The notes under the pieces are model-generated. The model was not told the origin of the DNA and did no database searches. It saw only the letters and a list, made by a program, of their open reading frames with translations. From Mortierella sp. BCC40632 (lineage: Eukaryota > Mortierellomycota > Mortierellomycetes > Mortierellales > Mortierellaceae), in assembly GCA_011634665.1 (NCBI GenBank), contig WAEK01000002.1, positions 1,824,001 through 1,888,000 on the forward strand: a stretch of 64,000 nucleotides of DNA. The letters are read 5' to 3'. Made by a program: the position numbers and the translations under genes. Below are positions 27,408 through 38,780 of the stretch, in pieces (within the stretch, counting starts at the first letter, position 1; every line of letters starts with the position of its first letter).

Positions 27408-29801
27408 ATTGACATCAATTTGGTATTGGTATTGATCTCTGGTTTTGCGTGTGCCGATTGTGATTACTAGGTTGTGGAAGAGAGTGGTACGATGCGGATA
27501 TCATTAGAAGAACTCGAGAGCCGACAAGTCAAATGCGAAGACAAGGTCGTGGAGATGATGACCAACACTCGGGAATATGCTCAATTACTCGAGGAGGCAC
27601 AGGATACGATCCACTCGCTTCGATTAGAATCAGATCTGGAGGGCCGAGGCTGGTCGGTGCGTACACCAGTCGCTGCCATCTGGGATGACAAGACAGGTGA
27701 GAACCCCGAGAATGACCCTCAGTTTAATAGTAATATGAGGTCGTCCCCGCCTTCACCACGACAATCACGGATGCGGCCATCTATTACGTCTCGAGGTTCG
27801 ATTGTTGAAGTTGACAGCGAACAAGAGCGTGACGAGCAATCTGAGGGTGGCAACGGAGGCCATAATAACTTTGCTCCCCGGAGACGACTCTCGATTTTTG
27901 AAGGAGGTGAACGTGCAAGCGACACTGAGCAAGAAGAAGAACAACATCGTCACCGACCCCGTTTAAACCGGCATGAAACAAACTCGGAGATTGTGCAGGT
28001 GGAATGGACTGAAGGCTATGGTGGATATGAAGTTAATTCTTTGGCCCTGGAGTTGTCAATGGGGTCCCTTGGGAACGAGCTGGCTCGGTCCTCATCAGTG
28101 ATGGTCATGGGATTTCCTACGGGTCACACCTTGGACGACGAATTTCAACGAACGAGTTTGATGAGTGAAATCAATGCATCGGATTTACGGTCCAACAGTG
28201 GAAGTGATGCAGCGACAGAGTCATCAAGGACCACTACCGCAGGTTTATCCAATCTGGATATAGACGATGTCGATGACATTGTAGAAATTGGTCGAGGCGT
28301 AGAGACGATTGCTACCACCGTACGGGTGAGCGCCAGCGCCCACATGACACCTCTTCGGCAACGAATCTCCCTTTCTGCAGAACTCCACCAACAACTGGAG
28401 GACCACAATATTTTCCAGAATGTATTGTCTGGTACTCCCACTAGCTCTCGGCCTACATGGAGCCCTGGGATTGCAGGTGTACTGAGTCCGATCGACAACA
28501 GCGGGCACCACGGATCGTCCATGCGTGGAAAGACACTGAGTCTTGTCGGGTTTTCGCCCAAGGCCCTGACTGTCACCTCGACATCGACATCGACAGCAGC
28601 GTCAACAGTGTCCGGAAAGCCCAAGGCCGTCCCCAAGGCCATTGACGGGTCGACACAGACCTCGCCTTTGGTTTCGTCGATTGCCTACATGATCAACGAA
28701 GCTACAGCTCAAAAGAATACCGGGAGCTCTTCGATTGCCAATTCTTCCGAGAGTGGACCTACTTTGTCTGGACAAGGTAGTGGTGGTAGCAGCAGTGGTA
28801 ATGGTGCTAGTTCAGGAGTAACAAATGCTGCAGCCGATACCTCCTTTTCCTCCACGACCTCCAGCGGGTCTGGAGTGACAGGACGACAGCCACTTCGTAC
28901 TGGCGGCACTGGTACAACAAGTGGGAATACAGGATTAGGAGGAAGCGGACTTACTCTGGAACCTCAGAATGCACTAGGACTCAAGTACCTTCTTTCCGCT
29001 TCCAGCTCTGCAGACTTGACGAACGTCGTGACCAAAACTCAGACCACTTCCAAAGGCGCTGCCTCTTCTTCAAACAACCCTGTTACCTTGACCTTCGAAA
29101 AAGACGAAGAGAAGGAGAAGGAGAAAGGAAAGGAAAAGCGAGTGGGTGCTGCCTCTACAACAAAATCTCATCGGACAACTACTGGTGTGGCAAGGAGTAC
29201 TAGAACAAACAGCATCAACAGCGGCAATACAGGGTCTTCCACTACTCATAGCTCTGGAATCCCTATCAAGGAAAAAAAGACGTCATGGGGTCATCCATCC
29301 ATGTCGGCATCGATGCCTTCCTCGGCACCAGTGTCTGGTATGACCAACCGATCCATGACCCGGAGCGTGAGCCCAGGCAAGGCTAGTGGATCGTCAACAG
29401 CAGCATCCACGCATAGCCGAGCTGCCTCGGCGACATCGTCTTCATCTGCCAGGACCACAACGGCGGTGCCAATCCCTGTCCGATCTGGCAGCGGTCGAGG
29501 CAAATCCTCCTCTGTGTCTATTGCATCTTCATGGTCATTGACGTCCTCAGCATTCTTGGGTGGCGGTGGTGGCGGTGGGCATGGCAAACCCTTGTCGTCC
29601 TCAGTGTCATCAACCTCATCATCATCCTCGTCATCATCAACGTCATCATCAGTCTCGTCGCGACGAGCATCCTTGCCACCTGTACCGGGTCCCCTCTCGG
29701 CACTTGCCGGCATGAGCCACAACAACAATAACCACTCTTCTGGCCAACCTAATAATAACAACGGCAAAGGCTCTACACGAGGTCGACCTACCTGGAACTG
29801 A
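26261..29801 (+). CDS. TRAK/Milton/HAP1-like motor adaptor (HAP1_N-type coiled coil)
   Basis: Exons 26261-26267, 26616-26812, 26936-27343 and 27471-29801 give 980 residues. The first coding exon is just ATGCTCC, with a GTAAGT donor; joining it to 26616 yields MLRKEVHPETSNL. Coiled coil spans about residues 10-255. It opens with DLASNLDLAARLGLGL (AARLG at 47-51), matching the CC1-box AAxxG of HAP1/TRAK/BICD adaptors, and ends in YAQLLEEAQDTIHSLR (240-255), like the TRAK MLHEAQEELKNLR block. SLALELSMGSLGNEL (394-408) resembles the TRAK SLAAEIEGTMRKEL segment that holds its Spindly-type motif. The remaining about 550 residues are Ser/Thr-rich and disordered. In animals these proteins link kinesin-1 and dynein-dynactin to mitochondria via Miro. 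An alternative start at an internal ATG inside the first intron is possible, because that frame stays open. Confidence 0.65.
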
Positions 29802-31072
29802 GCTGCTCTTTCTTCGCCCACGAATCACCCATCGTCGCGTCATCGACCTTTTTGATATAGAGCACTATCTCGCTAGAGCCTCTTTGTCAACGCTCTTGTA
29901 TTTCTACACACCCATGTATATTTCATCACATCAATAAAGTCAAAGCCTCGCGAACAAAGGTCCTTACTCAATTACCATTCCATTCCCTACGCTCTCAAAG
30001 CAACATTAAGCAAAAGAGTCCTACAAGAACATGTGAATTGAGTGTCGCGCAGGGGATGTGCACCATCACTTTTGAAATATTAGCCATGCTCTTACATATC
30101 CCCAAGTCAACATGTACCCCGAAATGCCTTTCGGTCAATACGAATAATGCAAGCACTATTCATAGTGCCCACATTGGCCTGATGGAACAAGCTAATACTT
30201 TCACCTACAGTCCAGACACTCTCCTTTACTCTCAATATCAACCTTACTCTTTCAACAATCTTTTACGTTGTTGCAATGCGCTATCATTCCTTTGTCCAGT
30301 TGGTCGTTGATACGACCATCAACCCTGACTGCTTGTTGGAGTATTGTCAGAGTAGAGGAACCACCAATAATGGTGTATCCAAACTCATGGGCGACATTTC
30401 AATCCCGGGAGAGTCAACATTGAGAGTTGCTTAGCACCCTCATATAGTTGGAGCCATGTACAAGATATTCCATTTGGCCTTCATGGGGAATTCATTTTGG
30501 GGTTCTCACCTGACCCTTGAATTTTTCAAATAACATCCGGTGGACTCAGTCAAACGCAATATGCACAACGGTTATTTCGAAATGCGACTTCTGGTCATTT
30601 CACTCTCCCTCTCATTTCCCACCCCTGATTAGAAGCACTAACACTCTTTTTTTTTTTTTTTTTTTTTTTTTGCTTTGTTAACACTCTTATTGTTCCTATT
30701 AACTGGCAGTCGTGTTTAGAAGAGTAGGATCTGATGATCGTATTCTCGAAGAAGGGTTACTGGTCCGATTAGGAACGGGGAGGAATCCGAACCGGCTATT
30801 ATAGACCGAGCTTTTAGAGCCAGTTGTCCCTGCCTAACTAATTAAGACACATCGCGCCCCACCGGCTAGTCCACAGGTACAAAGTATTGATTATGTCAAC
30901 AAGGAATCCGCTTTAAGATCTAAGGATATATATTACGAGACCACTTAAATGGAAAAGACTAGCTATTGGGAGAAAGGGGAGAGACTATGATGTACAGTAG
31001 CAGCGGGAGTGATCTCCATGCGCATTAAAGAGAGAAGGGAGTGTGGATTGAAGAATCTCTAAAAGAAATTCT
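29802..31072. other. convergent intergenic region, gene-poor
   Basis: This 1.27 kb spacer lies between two converging genes. It contains a T-run at about 30650-30671 and an 82-codon stop-to-stop frame at 30182-30436 without any known domain. It also contains a minus-strand stretch around 30783-30866 with tRNA-like A- and B-box spacing that does not fold as a tRNA. No supported gene is present. Confidence 0.5.
29933..29938 (+). terminator. poly(A) signal AATAAA of the TRAK-like gene
   Basis: A canonical AATAAA hexamer 132 bases after the stop codon, in sequence that then becomes AT-rich. Confidence 0.55.
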
Positions 31073-34000
31073 CTAGTTCTTGCGAGGTGCAGCAATCGAG
31101 TTGGTCCGCTGGAGGGAACGAGTTCGGCTAAAGATGGTCTTGATCGTTGGGACCATGTTCAAACCAAGAATCTCGTCGTTAAACGCCGTTGGTCTCAACT
31201 TGCGAAGGACCAGCTGTCGAACAGTCGCATAGAAGATGATGAAGCAACCGAAGGCCATTGGGATCAACAGATACACAAAGGGCGTATCGTTTGACGTTCC
31301 AAAGACCACGGGTAGGCCTGGGCAATAGACGATAAAGAAACCGAGCGCACTACCAAAGATCATGCCAATAAACGTACGGATGTTCGAGAACATGTACATT
31401 CCAAAGGGCAATCGGAGACGAGCCTTGCAAGCAAACAAGTTGAAGAGTTGCATGATCATGATCGACAGATAGAACGACGACTGAGCCTTGGCCAATACAT
31501 CCAGATCGAATTGTGTTCCTTCAGAGGAGAAAGCGTTCTGTTTCTGGAGTGCAACAGCCTGAGCAGGGGTATAGCCTCCCTCCTTGTAAAAGACGACAAA
31601 GAATGTCACCAATGCACCGATCGTCTCGATAATACCAACCTCGAGGTAGGCCCAAGAAAGAAGACCTCCATCGACCAACACCTCATCTTCAGTCGTTTCG
31701 AAGCGCTCGCGCCAGTACACAGCAGTGAACATAGCCTTAAAGTCGTGTTGGAATCGAGCCCAGAACGAAGGCTTGATCTCTTCTCCAGACTCGGCATCGA
31801 AGACAGGGGGCAAAGCACGGGAAGCGAGACGGCGACGACGTTCGATTGAAGCAGGTGTCACAGGCTTACGAGGGGGCAGACGCATCAATCCAGTGCTTGT
31901 CTCGGGCAAGTCCCAAGCAAACGTCAAAGAAACGATGAGTTCGAAACCCAAGTCGATGACCAAGATCAACATGGCGCTGATGGGCAAGGGGACGGAGGCA
32001 ATCACATAAAGCAAGTTGGGAATGACTTCAGGCATGGAGTGAGTGATGGTGTACTGGATCGACTTCTTAAGGTTGGTAAAGATCAAGCGACCCTCCTCGA
32101 TACCACGGACCGTTGAAGCAAAGTTGTCGTCCAAGAGAATCATGGCGGCTGCATCCTTGGACACATCCGAACCCGAGATGTTCATAGCAATACCCAAATC
32201 AGCCTTCTTCAAAGCAGGTGAATCGTTCACACCATCACCTGTGACACCGACAATATGACCCAAAGCCTGAGCGCGCTTGACGATCGTGAGCTTGTGCTTG
32301 GGCGAGGTTCGAGCAAAGATGATTTCGTTCTTGGAAAAGATCAAGTCCCAGTCCCGGTCGGTCAAAGCATCGATTTGTTCACCATGGATCACAATTGCAT
32401 TGTACTCATTGTCGCCCACCTCGTCCACAGAGCAGCCACGGTGCTTGGCGACCATCTCCTTGGTATCCGAAATCATCAAGTTGATCTTGCGTCCAATGGC
32501 CTCGGCCGTCAAAGGGTGATCACCAGTGACCATCATCACACGGATACCAGCAGAACGGCAACGACCGATTGCCTCACGGACACCATGCTTGGGAGGATCT
32601 TCCAGAGAAACAAGGCCGACAAAGCAGAGGTCCGTTGTTGGGTAATTCTTCTTCTCAGTTTCAAAGACATGTCCGTCTGGGTACTGGTCGCGGGGCAACA
32701 ACAACTGAGCGAAAGCCAAAACACGGTGACCCTTGGAAGCCATAAGAGCATACATCTCATCGTACGCCTTGGAGTGCTCTGCAGTCAGAGGGATTGCCTC
32801 ACCATTGACCAAGATCGTGCTGCAAAGACGCAAAATTCGTTCGGGTGCACCCTTCATCAAGAGAGTGAATGATCCAGCAGAGTGTTCCTTCTTGTGAATG
32901 GTCATAGCCCACTTGTTGTCCGAGTTGAAGGGCACCTCAAAGACCTTGGGATAGACATCGTTCAGGCTGTCAAAGTTTCCGATGTTGGCTGCAGCAAAGC
33001 GAGTCAGACCTGATTCAGTGGCGTCGCCGAGGACCTGACGTTCCGAGATAGGGACATCAGTTCGATCAAATTTGGCACGGGAGCAGAGAGCAGAGATAGC
33101 AAGCACTTCAGGAATACCAGCCGAGTTGGCATCAAAAGGAGCACCAGCATTGGCAGCACTACGGAAGGCCGAGTACATGTTGAGCGAGGACCAGATGTTG
33201 GTAACCGTCATCTGATTGCGAGTCAATGTTCCGGTCTTGTCGGTGGCCAGGAGTGTGATTGCGCCGAGGGTCTCGACACCGGTCAAATCCTTGACAAGGA
33301 CGTTCTGGGAAGCCATGCGCTTGGCGGCGATGGTCAAGAGCATCGTGACCGTGGCTGGAAGACCTTCAGGGACAAAGGCGACAAAGACACCAATCGCAAA
33401 GTTGAGTGTGTTAGCAATTCCGGATGAACCCTGGTATTGGTAGACAGCAAAGTAACCGATCAAGAAGAAGATGATGGCAGTCGTAATGGCGATCACGGCA
33501 ATGATCTTGACAAAGTCGTCAATCTCGCGAGAGAGGGGCGACTTTCCAGAGTCCTCGGCGGCTGTCAATCCTGCAATTTGTCCCAAGACGGTGCTGTCGC
33601 CCGTGCGGATGACAATTCCGTATCCTTCACCGTTGACGACGAGTGATCCGTTGAAGCAAATATTACGGGCTTCGAGCGGGTTCTTCATATCATTGGCAAC
33701 AGAGCGAGCCTGGGGGTCAGTCTCGCCTGTGAGCGAAGAGTTGTCGACTTTCATCTCCGTGCAGGCGAATAGCAGGATATCGGCAGGAATTTTGTCACCC
33801 ATGCGTGCAAAGACAATATCACCAAGTACAAGATCCGAGGCGGGGATCTGCAACGACTTGGAATCACGAACGACAAAACACTTTTGGGGCATGAGGTTGA
33901 GGAAAGACTGCAGAACCTGGGCCGACTTGTGGGCTTGGTAGAACTCAATGGCGGCATTCAAGAAAGCGACAATGATCAAGATAGCACCCAAGTAGGTCTA

Positions 34001-34957
34001 TATTTATACAAGATATCCCGATGCAATAAAAGGAACCACAGATAAGGCTTTGTTAGGTTTAAGCTCATTCTCGCGCTACACAGAAAGAACCCTTGCCCGT
34101 GGCTAGCCAAACACTTACGCTCATCTTGTTGCCTTTGGGGTCAATGGCGAGTAGAATGTAGTTGAGGATACCGGCAAGCATCAGCAGCAAGTTGAAGAGT
34201 GAAGTCAAACAGTGGATAAATTTCATAAAGGGCGAGATCTCCTTGGGTGGGGCGAGGACGTTAGGCCCATTCTCGATCAAACGTTGGGCAGCGACAGCCG
34301 AATCAAGACCATGACTGTTGGACGCCCTGGCTGTGTCGATGCTCACACCATGCCTTGCTGCAATGTCCTCGACTGGGAACAGATGTTCTGTCTATTTCGT
34401 TTGTCCGTCCGATCCATGAGTCGTCCCAGCAGGAGTGAGAAAGGCAGGAGAGGGGAGAGAGAGATGTTACAGAGAAAGGAGTGAGCAAAAATAACCCGGT
34501 ATGCAAAACCACCCAGGCCCTGGAGAGAAAAGGAATCGGTAGGAAAAACGACCGCTACAGTGAAGCTCATGGTTTCTGATCAGACAACCACGCGGATACA
34601 GGGAGTGGACCGCACTGCCCTTTTTCTTCATTGTTGTCGGCAGAATGGCGTACGCATGCAGCAATGGCTGCAGAGAAGGGCTGCAGGTGGACAAGCAGGC
34701 AGGGCAAAAGAGGAAAGTGAGGAAGGAAGAGGGATAAAAAAGCTTACGATATCAAGGGCCTTATCATTGCCTGCACGAGCATTGGCCTTTGTCTTTTCGT
34801 TGATCTTCTCGCTGGCCTTTTCCGAGGAAGTGGGAATATTGGCAGTGCCGCTGTGGTTGGCAGTCCTGGTCCGGGTGAGCTTCAATGGCTCGCTGAATGC
34901 AAGCTTGGACTCGCTCTGGATGGGGTCGCCAGAGGAGCTGGGGTGAGATGAGGCCAT
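31073..34957 (-). CDS. P2C-type P-type ATPase (Na+/K+-ATPase alpha-like cation pump)
   Basis: Three exons (34957-34748, 34391-34119, 33997-31073) give 1135 residues. After a variable N-terminus comes the cation-ATPase N domain (TEHLFPVEDIAARHG; LIENGPNVLAPPKEISP). The pump then shows SLTGET (actuator TGES equivalent), VPEGLPATVTMLLTIAAKRMA in M4, the phosphorylation site DKTGTLTRNQMTV (Asp414), KGAPERIL (nucleotide binding), TGDGVNDSPALKKAD, and M5-M6 with YTITHSMPEVIP and VIDLGFELIVS. Four C-terminal membrane spans follow. Overall it matches the Na+/K+- and H+/K+-ATPase alpha branch better than the fungal ENA, PMR1 or PMA pumps. The M6 Asp-x3-Asp of animal Na+/K+ pumps is Asp-x3-Glu here, and the M5 Ser-Asn is His-Ser, so ion selectivity is open. 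A fungal ACU-type alkali cation uptake ATPase is an alternative. No beta subunit gene is nearby. Confidence 0.9.
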
Positions 34958-37900
34958 GGTGTATGTCTTGCTTCCTTGGAAGGCAGAGACGGTGAGGATG
35001 AAGGCGGTGAGAAGCCCTGCGCTTGCAGATCAGAGGTGGACGTGAGCAGGCAAGAGGCGACGCAGTAGAGGTGAGGGAGGGAGAAAGAGAGAGGATGAGT
35101 GTTTGCTTGCTTGCGAGTGTGTGCAGGCGAACGAGCGAACGAAATGAGTGCAAAAGAGTAGAGAGAGGGGGGCGACAGAGAAGAGAAGAAAGTGGGTGTG
35201 CGGCTGCTATTTATGTGAGCTGCTTCCAGTGAGTCCTCCAGTCTGAAATGGCCATGCCCTGGGCCAAAGTCCCCGGCTGGGAGAGAAAAAAAAGAGAGAG
35301 ATTTTCGTCCAGGTATTCTGGTATACTTACTCGCTCTCATCCTCTCATCCGTACCCTCACCGCACTATTATTACCAGCCCATTGCTGCTCTGCAGCTCCT
35401 GCGGCTGCAGTTCCGCCTCGCTCGCCTCCATCCTCCAGCCATGGCCTTTATTGCAATCTGGCAGTGCTCGTATCTCCAGTCGCAGAGGCGAATAGGAGAG
35501 CAGGGGGCGAATGTGGGCAGAAGAACGGCCATATCATACCCCGATCCCCTCCACTGTCTCTTTATCTCTCTCTCTTCTTCTCCTGTCTCTTCTCCACCTG
35601 CTGCTATCCTCGGTATTCTCTCCCGCGTGCCATTGCTTCCCCTGCACTCCTCTTTCTTTCCTTGTAAAGCGCCCTCTCCCATCGTTGCGACATACCTTCA
35701 GGCGATTCTTACGCCTTTGCGCCATGACCCAACGCCTGTTGGATGTTGAACCATCACATCCCCTGTTCAGAACGTCGGTCTGATCCTCCGTGCTCGCTCG
35801 CTCTTTCCTCTCCAATTCTCGGAGTGCTCTCGGAGCGTTCTCGAGTCGCTCTGAATCCTCTTTTTTCCACCCCTCCACTTTTTTTTTCGATGACGATGAA
35901 ATGGTTCTCCAGAGTAGCATGAACTTGCGAGAGAGACAAAGTAGCTCATGAAATCTGATCATGCTATTTCAGACGAGACCGAGATCCTCACTTGAATACT
36001 TGAGAACACGAGACCCTGCCTTTTCCTATCAGCATTCCCTCAAAAATGCATAACGGCGATCGAGGAGCTGGGGAATGAGAGTGCCAGAACAGCAGATGCT
36101 GTCTGTTTTAGCCCCTCTCTTGTCCATTTTTTTTTTTACTGTCGTGCCTTGTTTAAAGGCTACCCTTTTTGATCCGCTCTAAGATCCAGCCGATCAAGCT
36201 GTAGATGGACGAATAACGAGGGTCTTGCACCTTCACTTCTCATATTCTTCCCTGTCTGACCGTCCTTCTTTCTTCTCGTTTCCGGGCTTGCACACCCACG
36301 CCTTGGTCATCTCCTCGGACGTCTCAAGCCCTCCTGGTGTCTCGGTTTGCCTTAAGCCCATTATAGAAGGGAAAAGATGAAGAAAAACTCGATCGATCTT
36401 TTTCTTCCAGCTAAGATATACAGCAGATTGAGAGGGAGGAGGGGAGCTGTGGTATGGGGAAAGGGCCTAAACCAATCCTTGTCAAGGTTTGGGTTTATTT
36501 GCGCGTTTTTTTACAACTCTAAACGAGCGGCTCTGCTGCTGCTCGTATTTTTACTTCTCAGAACGACCAAGCCATGACGAACCATAGCCTACCTCACCCA
36601 GGCCAAAAAAAAAAAAATGGACGTTCGGGGCTTCGAGGCTGTGGGATGAGCGACTTTTTTTTTTTTTTTTTTTTTTTCAGACTATATGAGATAAACCCAG
36701 ACGTCGAATGTCATTGGGAAAAAAAAAACCCTCCTCTCTTGTCCATGAATTGACCCAAATGGCTTTACATATATACCTTTTTCTAAGTCAAGTTGAGCGG
36801 ATCTTGATTGAGATTCCTTTTTCCCTCTCTCTCCCTCTCCTCTACTCTCCCTCGCTCTATCTCACTCTCTTTTCCTCAGCTCGGCCAAAATCCACGAGAA
36901 CGTCCTCAACAGGCTGAACTGCAACAGGGCCGTTTCGAGTCCGAAACAGACCTCTCTCTTCATCCCCTCATTCTTTCCCTCCCGCTCTTTATTTTTCAAT
37001 TCTTTACTGCGTCGTAGGCCCGTTGAAACTCGAGTCGGTGTTTCGAGTCGAGTCGATGGGGAGAGAGGAAGAGAGAGATCAATCTGAACACTGGGTTCTG
37101 GTGGGGTCGAGCAGGGGCAGAGAAATGCAAGCACACATCTTTCCACACGGGGGAGTGGAGTACAAAGACCGAGCTGCACCTCTCAGAAAAATGGCTCGTC
37201 CTCGTTCCAACCACGTTCTAGGCGGTCATCCAAAAAGACCATCTCAATCTGGGCGTGAAAAAAAAAAAAAAAAAAAAAAAATGCTTACTCCAACAGGTGC
37301 TGCATACCTGTTAAACAGGTCGATCATTCTCAGAAGTGTAGACTTGCTCATCGTTCAAGGGACCTCTGTTGCTCGTTCTGTTATTGTCCTTAGTCTGTGT
37401 TCTTCTGAACCTTAGCCCTTTCCCACTGTCGTCACACCACCGCACCACCCCCTTCTCCTGTCTATCCAAGTCCTTTGCTTTCCTCGGCAAATGCTCTCCA
37501 TCTTCTCACATGGTAGTCTATGTCATCACAACCCGCACTTCTCTTCCACATCTTCCAAATTCAGAGCGGGGGAGAAAAAAAACCGAAGCCAATCCTGGCT
37601 GTCTTGATAGATAAATGACGGCCGAAGTTTGTCCCTGATTCAAGCTCTGTGCTACAGGCATCAAACGGTACCCTTTCCTCTTCTCTCCATAGAATTCAGT
37701 CCGAGATTGAAACCGGGCTTTTTTTTTTTTTTTTTAAACCAGGCTAATCTAAGAGAGGTCAAGTTCATTATTGGGCTTTCGGTCTTCACAGTTGTTAAGG
37801 GCAAAGAAAAGCTGACTTCGTAGTTCATACCACCCATGTTCATGTGCCCTTTCCTTGCCGCAGCGATGCTTCCCAAACTACGTATCTCAGACAAGAAAAA

Positions 37901-38127
37901 GAAAGAGGTAAAGATAAAATACGCCCAGCTGCATTCGTTGGGCTTTTTTTTTTTTTGTCTGTCCAGTGAATGGTAGGCCAACAAAGAGAAAAATAGGCAG
38001 TAAAAGGTCACAAAAGGCCTGTTCTTGGCCATTCTCCCCACCTCTGAATCGAAACACGCTGGACAGACTTCCCCTCCTCCCCGCTTTTTCTCGGTCAGAT
38101 CTTTGTTCTCTTCCGTCAAAGTCCCTT

Positions 38128-38168
<41 letters not shown>

Positions 38169-38403
38169 GGCCTCCACTTCCTTGTCAACTTGCATAGTCA
38201 GTAAGAGATCTGTCTCGGAATCCAAATGTGGACCGAGCTCAATAAAAAAAATTTAAGGGTCATTCGTAGGACCACCATTCTACCTTAAAAAAAAACTCCG
38301 AGTAGAACGAAAAAAAGTTGCGCAGTTGTCTACGAAAACGTCCGTAGGGTCAATTCTCTAGGCCTTGAAGAAGGGATACCTTATTAGGTGGCCCCCCCTT
38401 CTT

Positions 38404-38419
38404 TACGGCGGTCGCCGTA
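38404..38419. promoter_or_regulatory. inverted repeat with CGG-N6-CCG, possible Zn2Cys6 factor site
   Basis: TACGGCG and CGCCGTA form a 7-base inverted repeat around a 2-base centre. Inside it, CGG (38406-38408) and CCG (38415-38417) are separated by 6 bases, the layout bound by some fungal Zn2Cys6 dimers. It lies about 185 bases before the carrier TATA box. Binding is inference only. Confidence 0.35.
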
Positions 38420-38603
38420 CAAACAGTCGAGCAATTGAACGCTAACGCGAATTGGGCAGCCCCAACCTGATGGGAAAAAAGAGGAAAGCGGCTCGGACCA
38501 CTTTCTCTGTTAGGAGGACGGTGTCCGGGTTGCCATGGTCAAGAGGCGCCCTTCGGGGGAGCATGCCAATTAAGGACAAGCAAAGAGGAGGTCAGAAAAA
38601 TCC

Positions 38604-38610
38604 TATAAAA
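38604..38610 (+). promoter_or_regulatory. TATA box of the ADP/ATP carrier gene
   Basis: TATAAAA, the clearest core promoter element on this side of the window, 171 bases before the start codon and followed by a pyrimidine-rich leader. It fits a strongly expressed housekeeping gene. Confidence 0.6.
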
Positions 38611-38780
38611 TAAAAAGGGGAAATGTAGCCCATAGTTTCTACTTCAACAAATCCCAGTCCCCTTCTTTCTTTCTTTCTTTTTATCATCTTACAGATCTCC
38701 TTCTACACACACCATCTCCTTCTATCTCTTTCTTTTTTTTTTTTGCTAAGACCCCACCCAAAGCACGCCCCCCTTTCAGT

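Larger units (their letters stand above)
34958..38780. other. 3.8 kb gene-free divergent spacer
   Basis: This is the largest spacer in the window, between the cation ATPase (leftward) and the ADP/ATP carrier (rightward). Many open frames exist (for example 35248-35667 and 37023-37415), but they are full of Ser/Leu/Phe runs from CT/TTC repeats. None shows a domain. Homopolymers occur at 36656-36677, 37259-37280, 37720-37736 and 38131-38167. The last 500 bases are less repetitive and carry the carrier promoter. Confidence 0.55.

Noticed and set aside
30783..30866. Functional tRNA gene on the minus strand
   Set aside because: The T-loop has one base too many, and the anticodon and T stems do not pair.
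35248..35667. Open frames in the 3.8 kb spacer
   Set aside because: Compositions dominated by Ser/Leu/Phe from CT/TTC repeats, no domains and no consistent splice structure.
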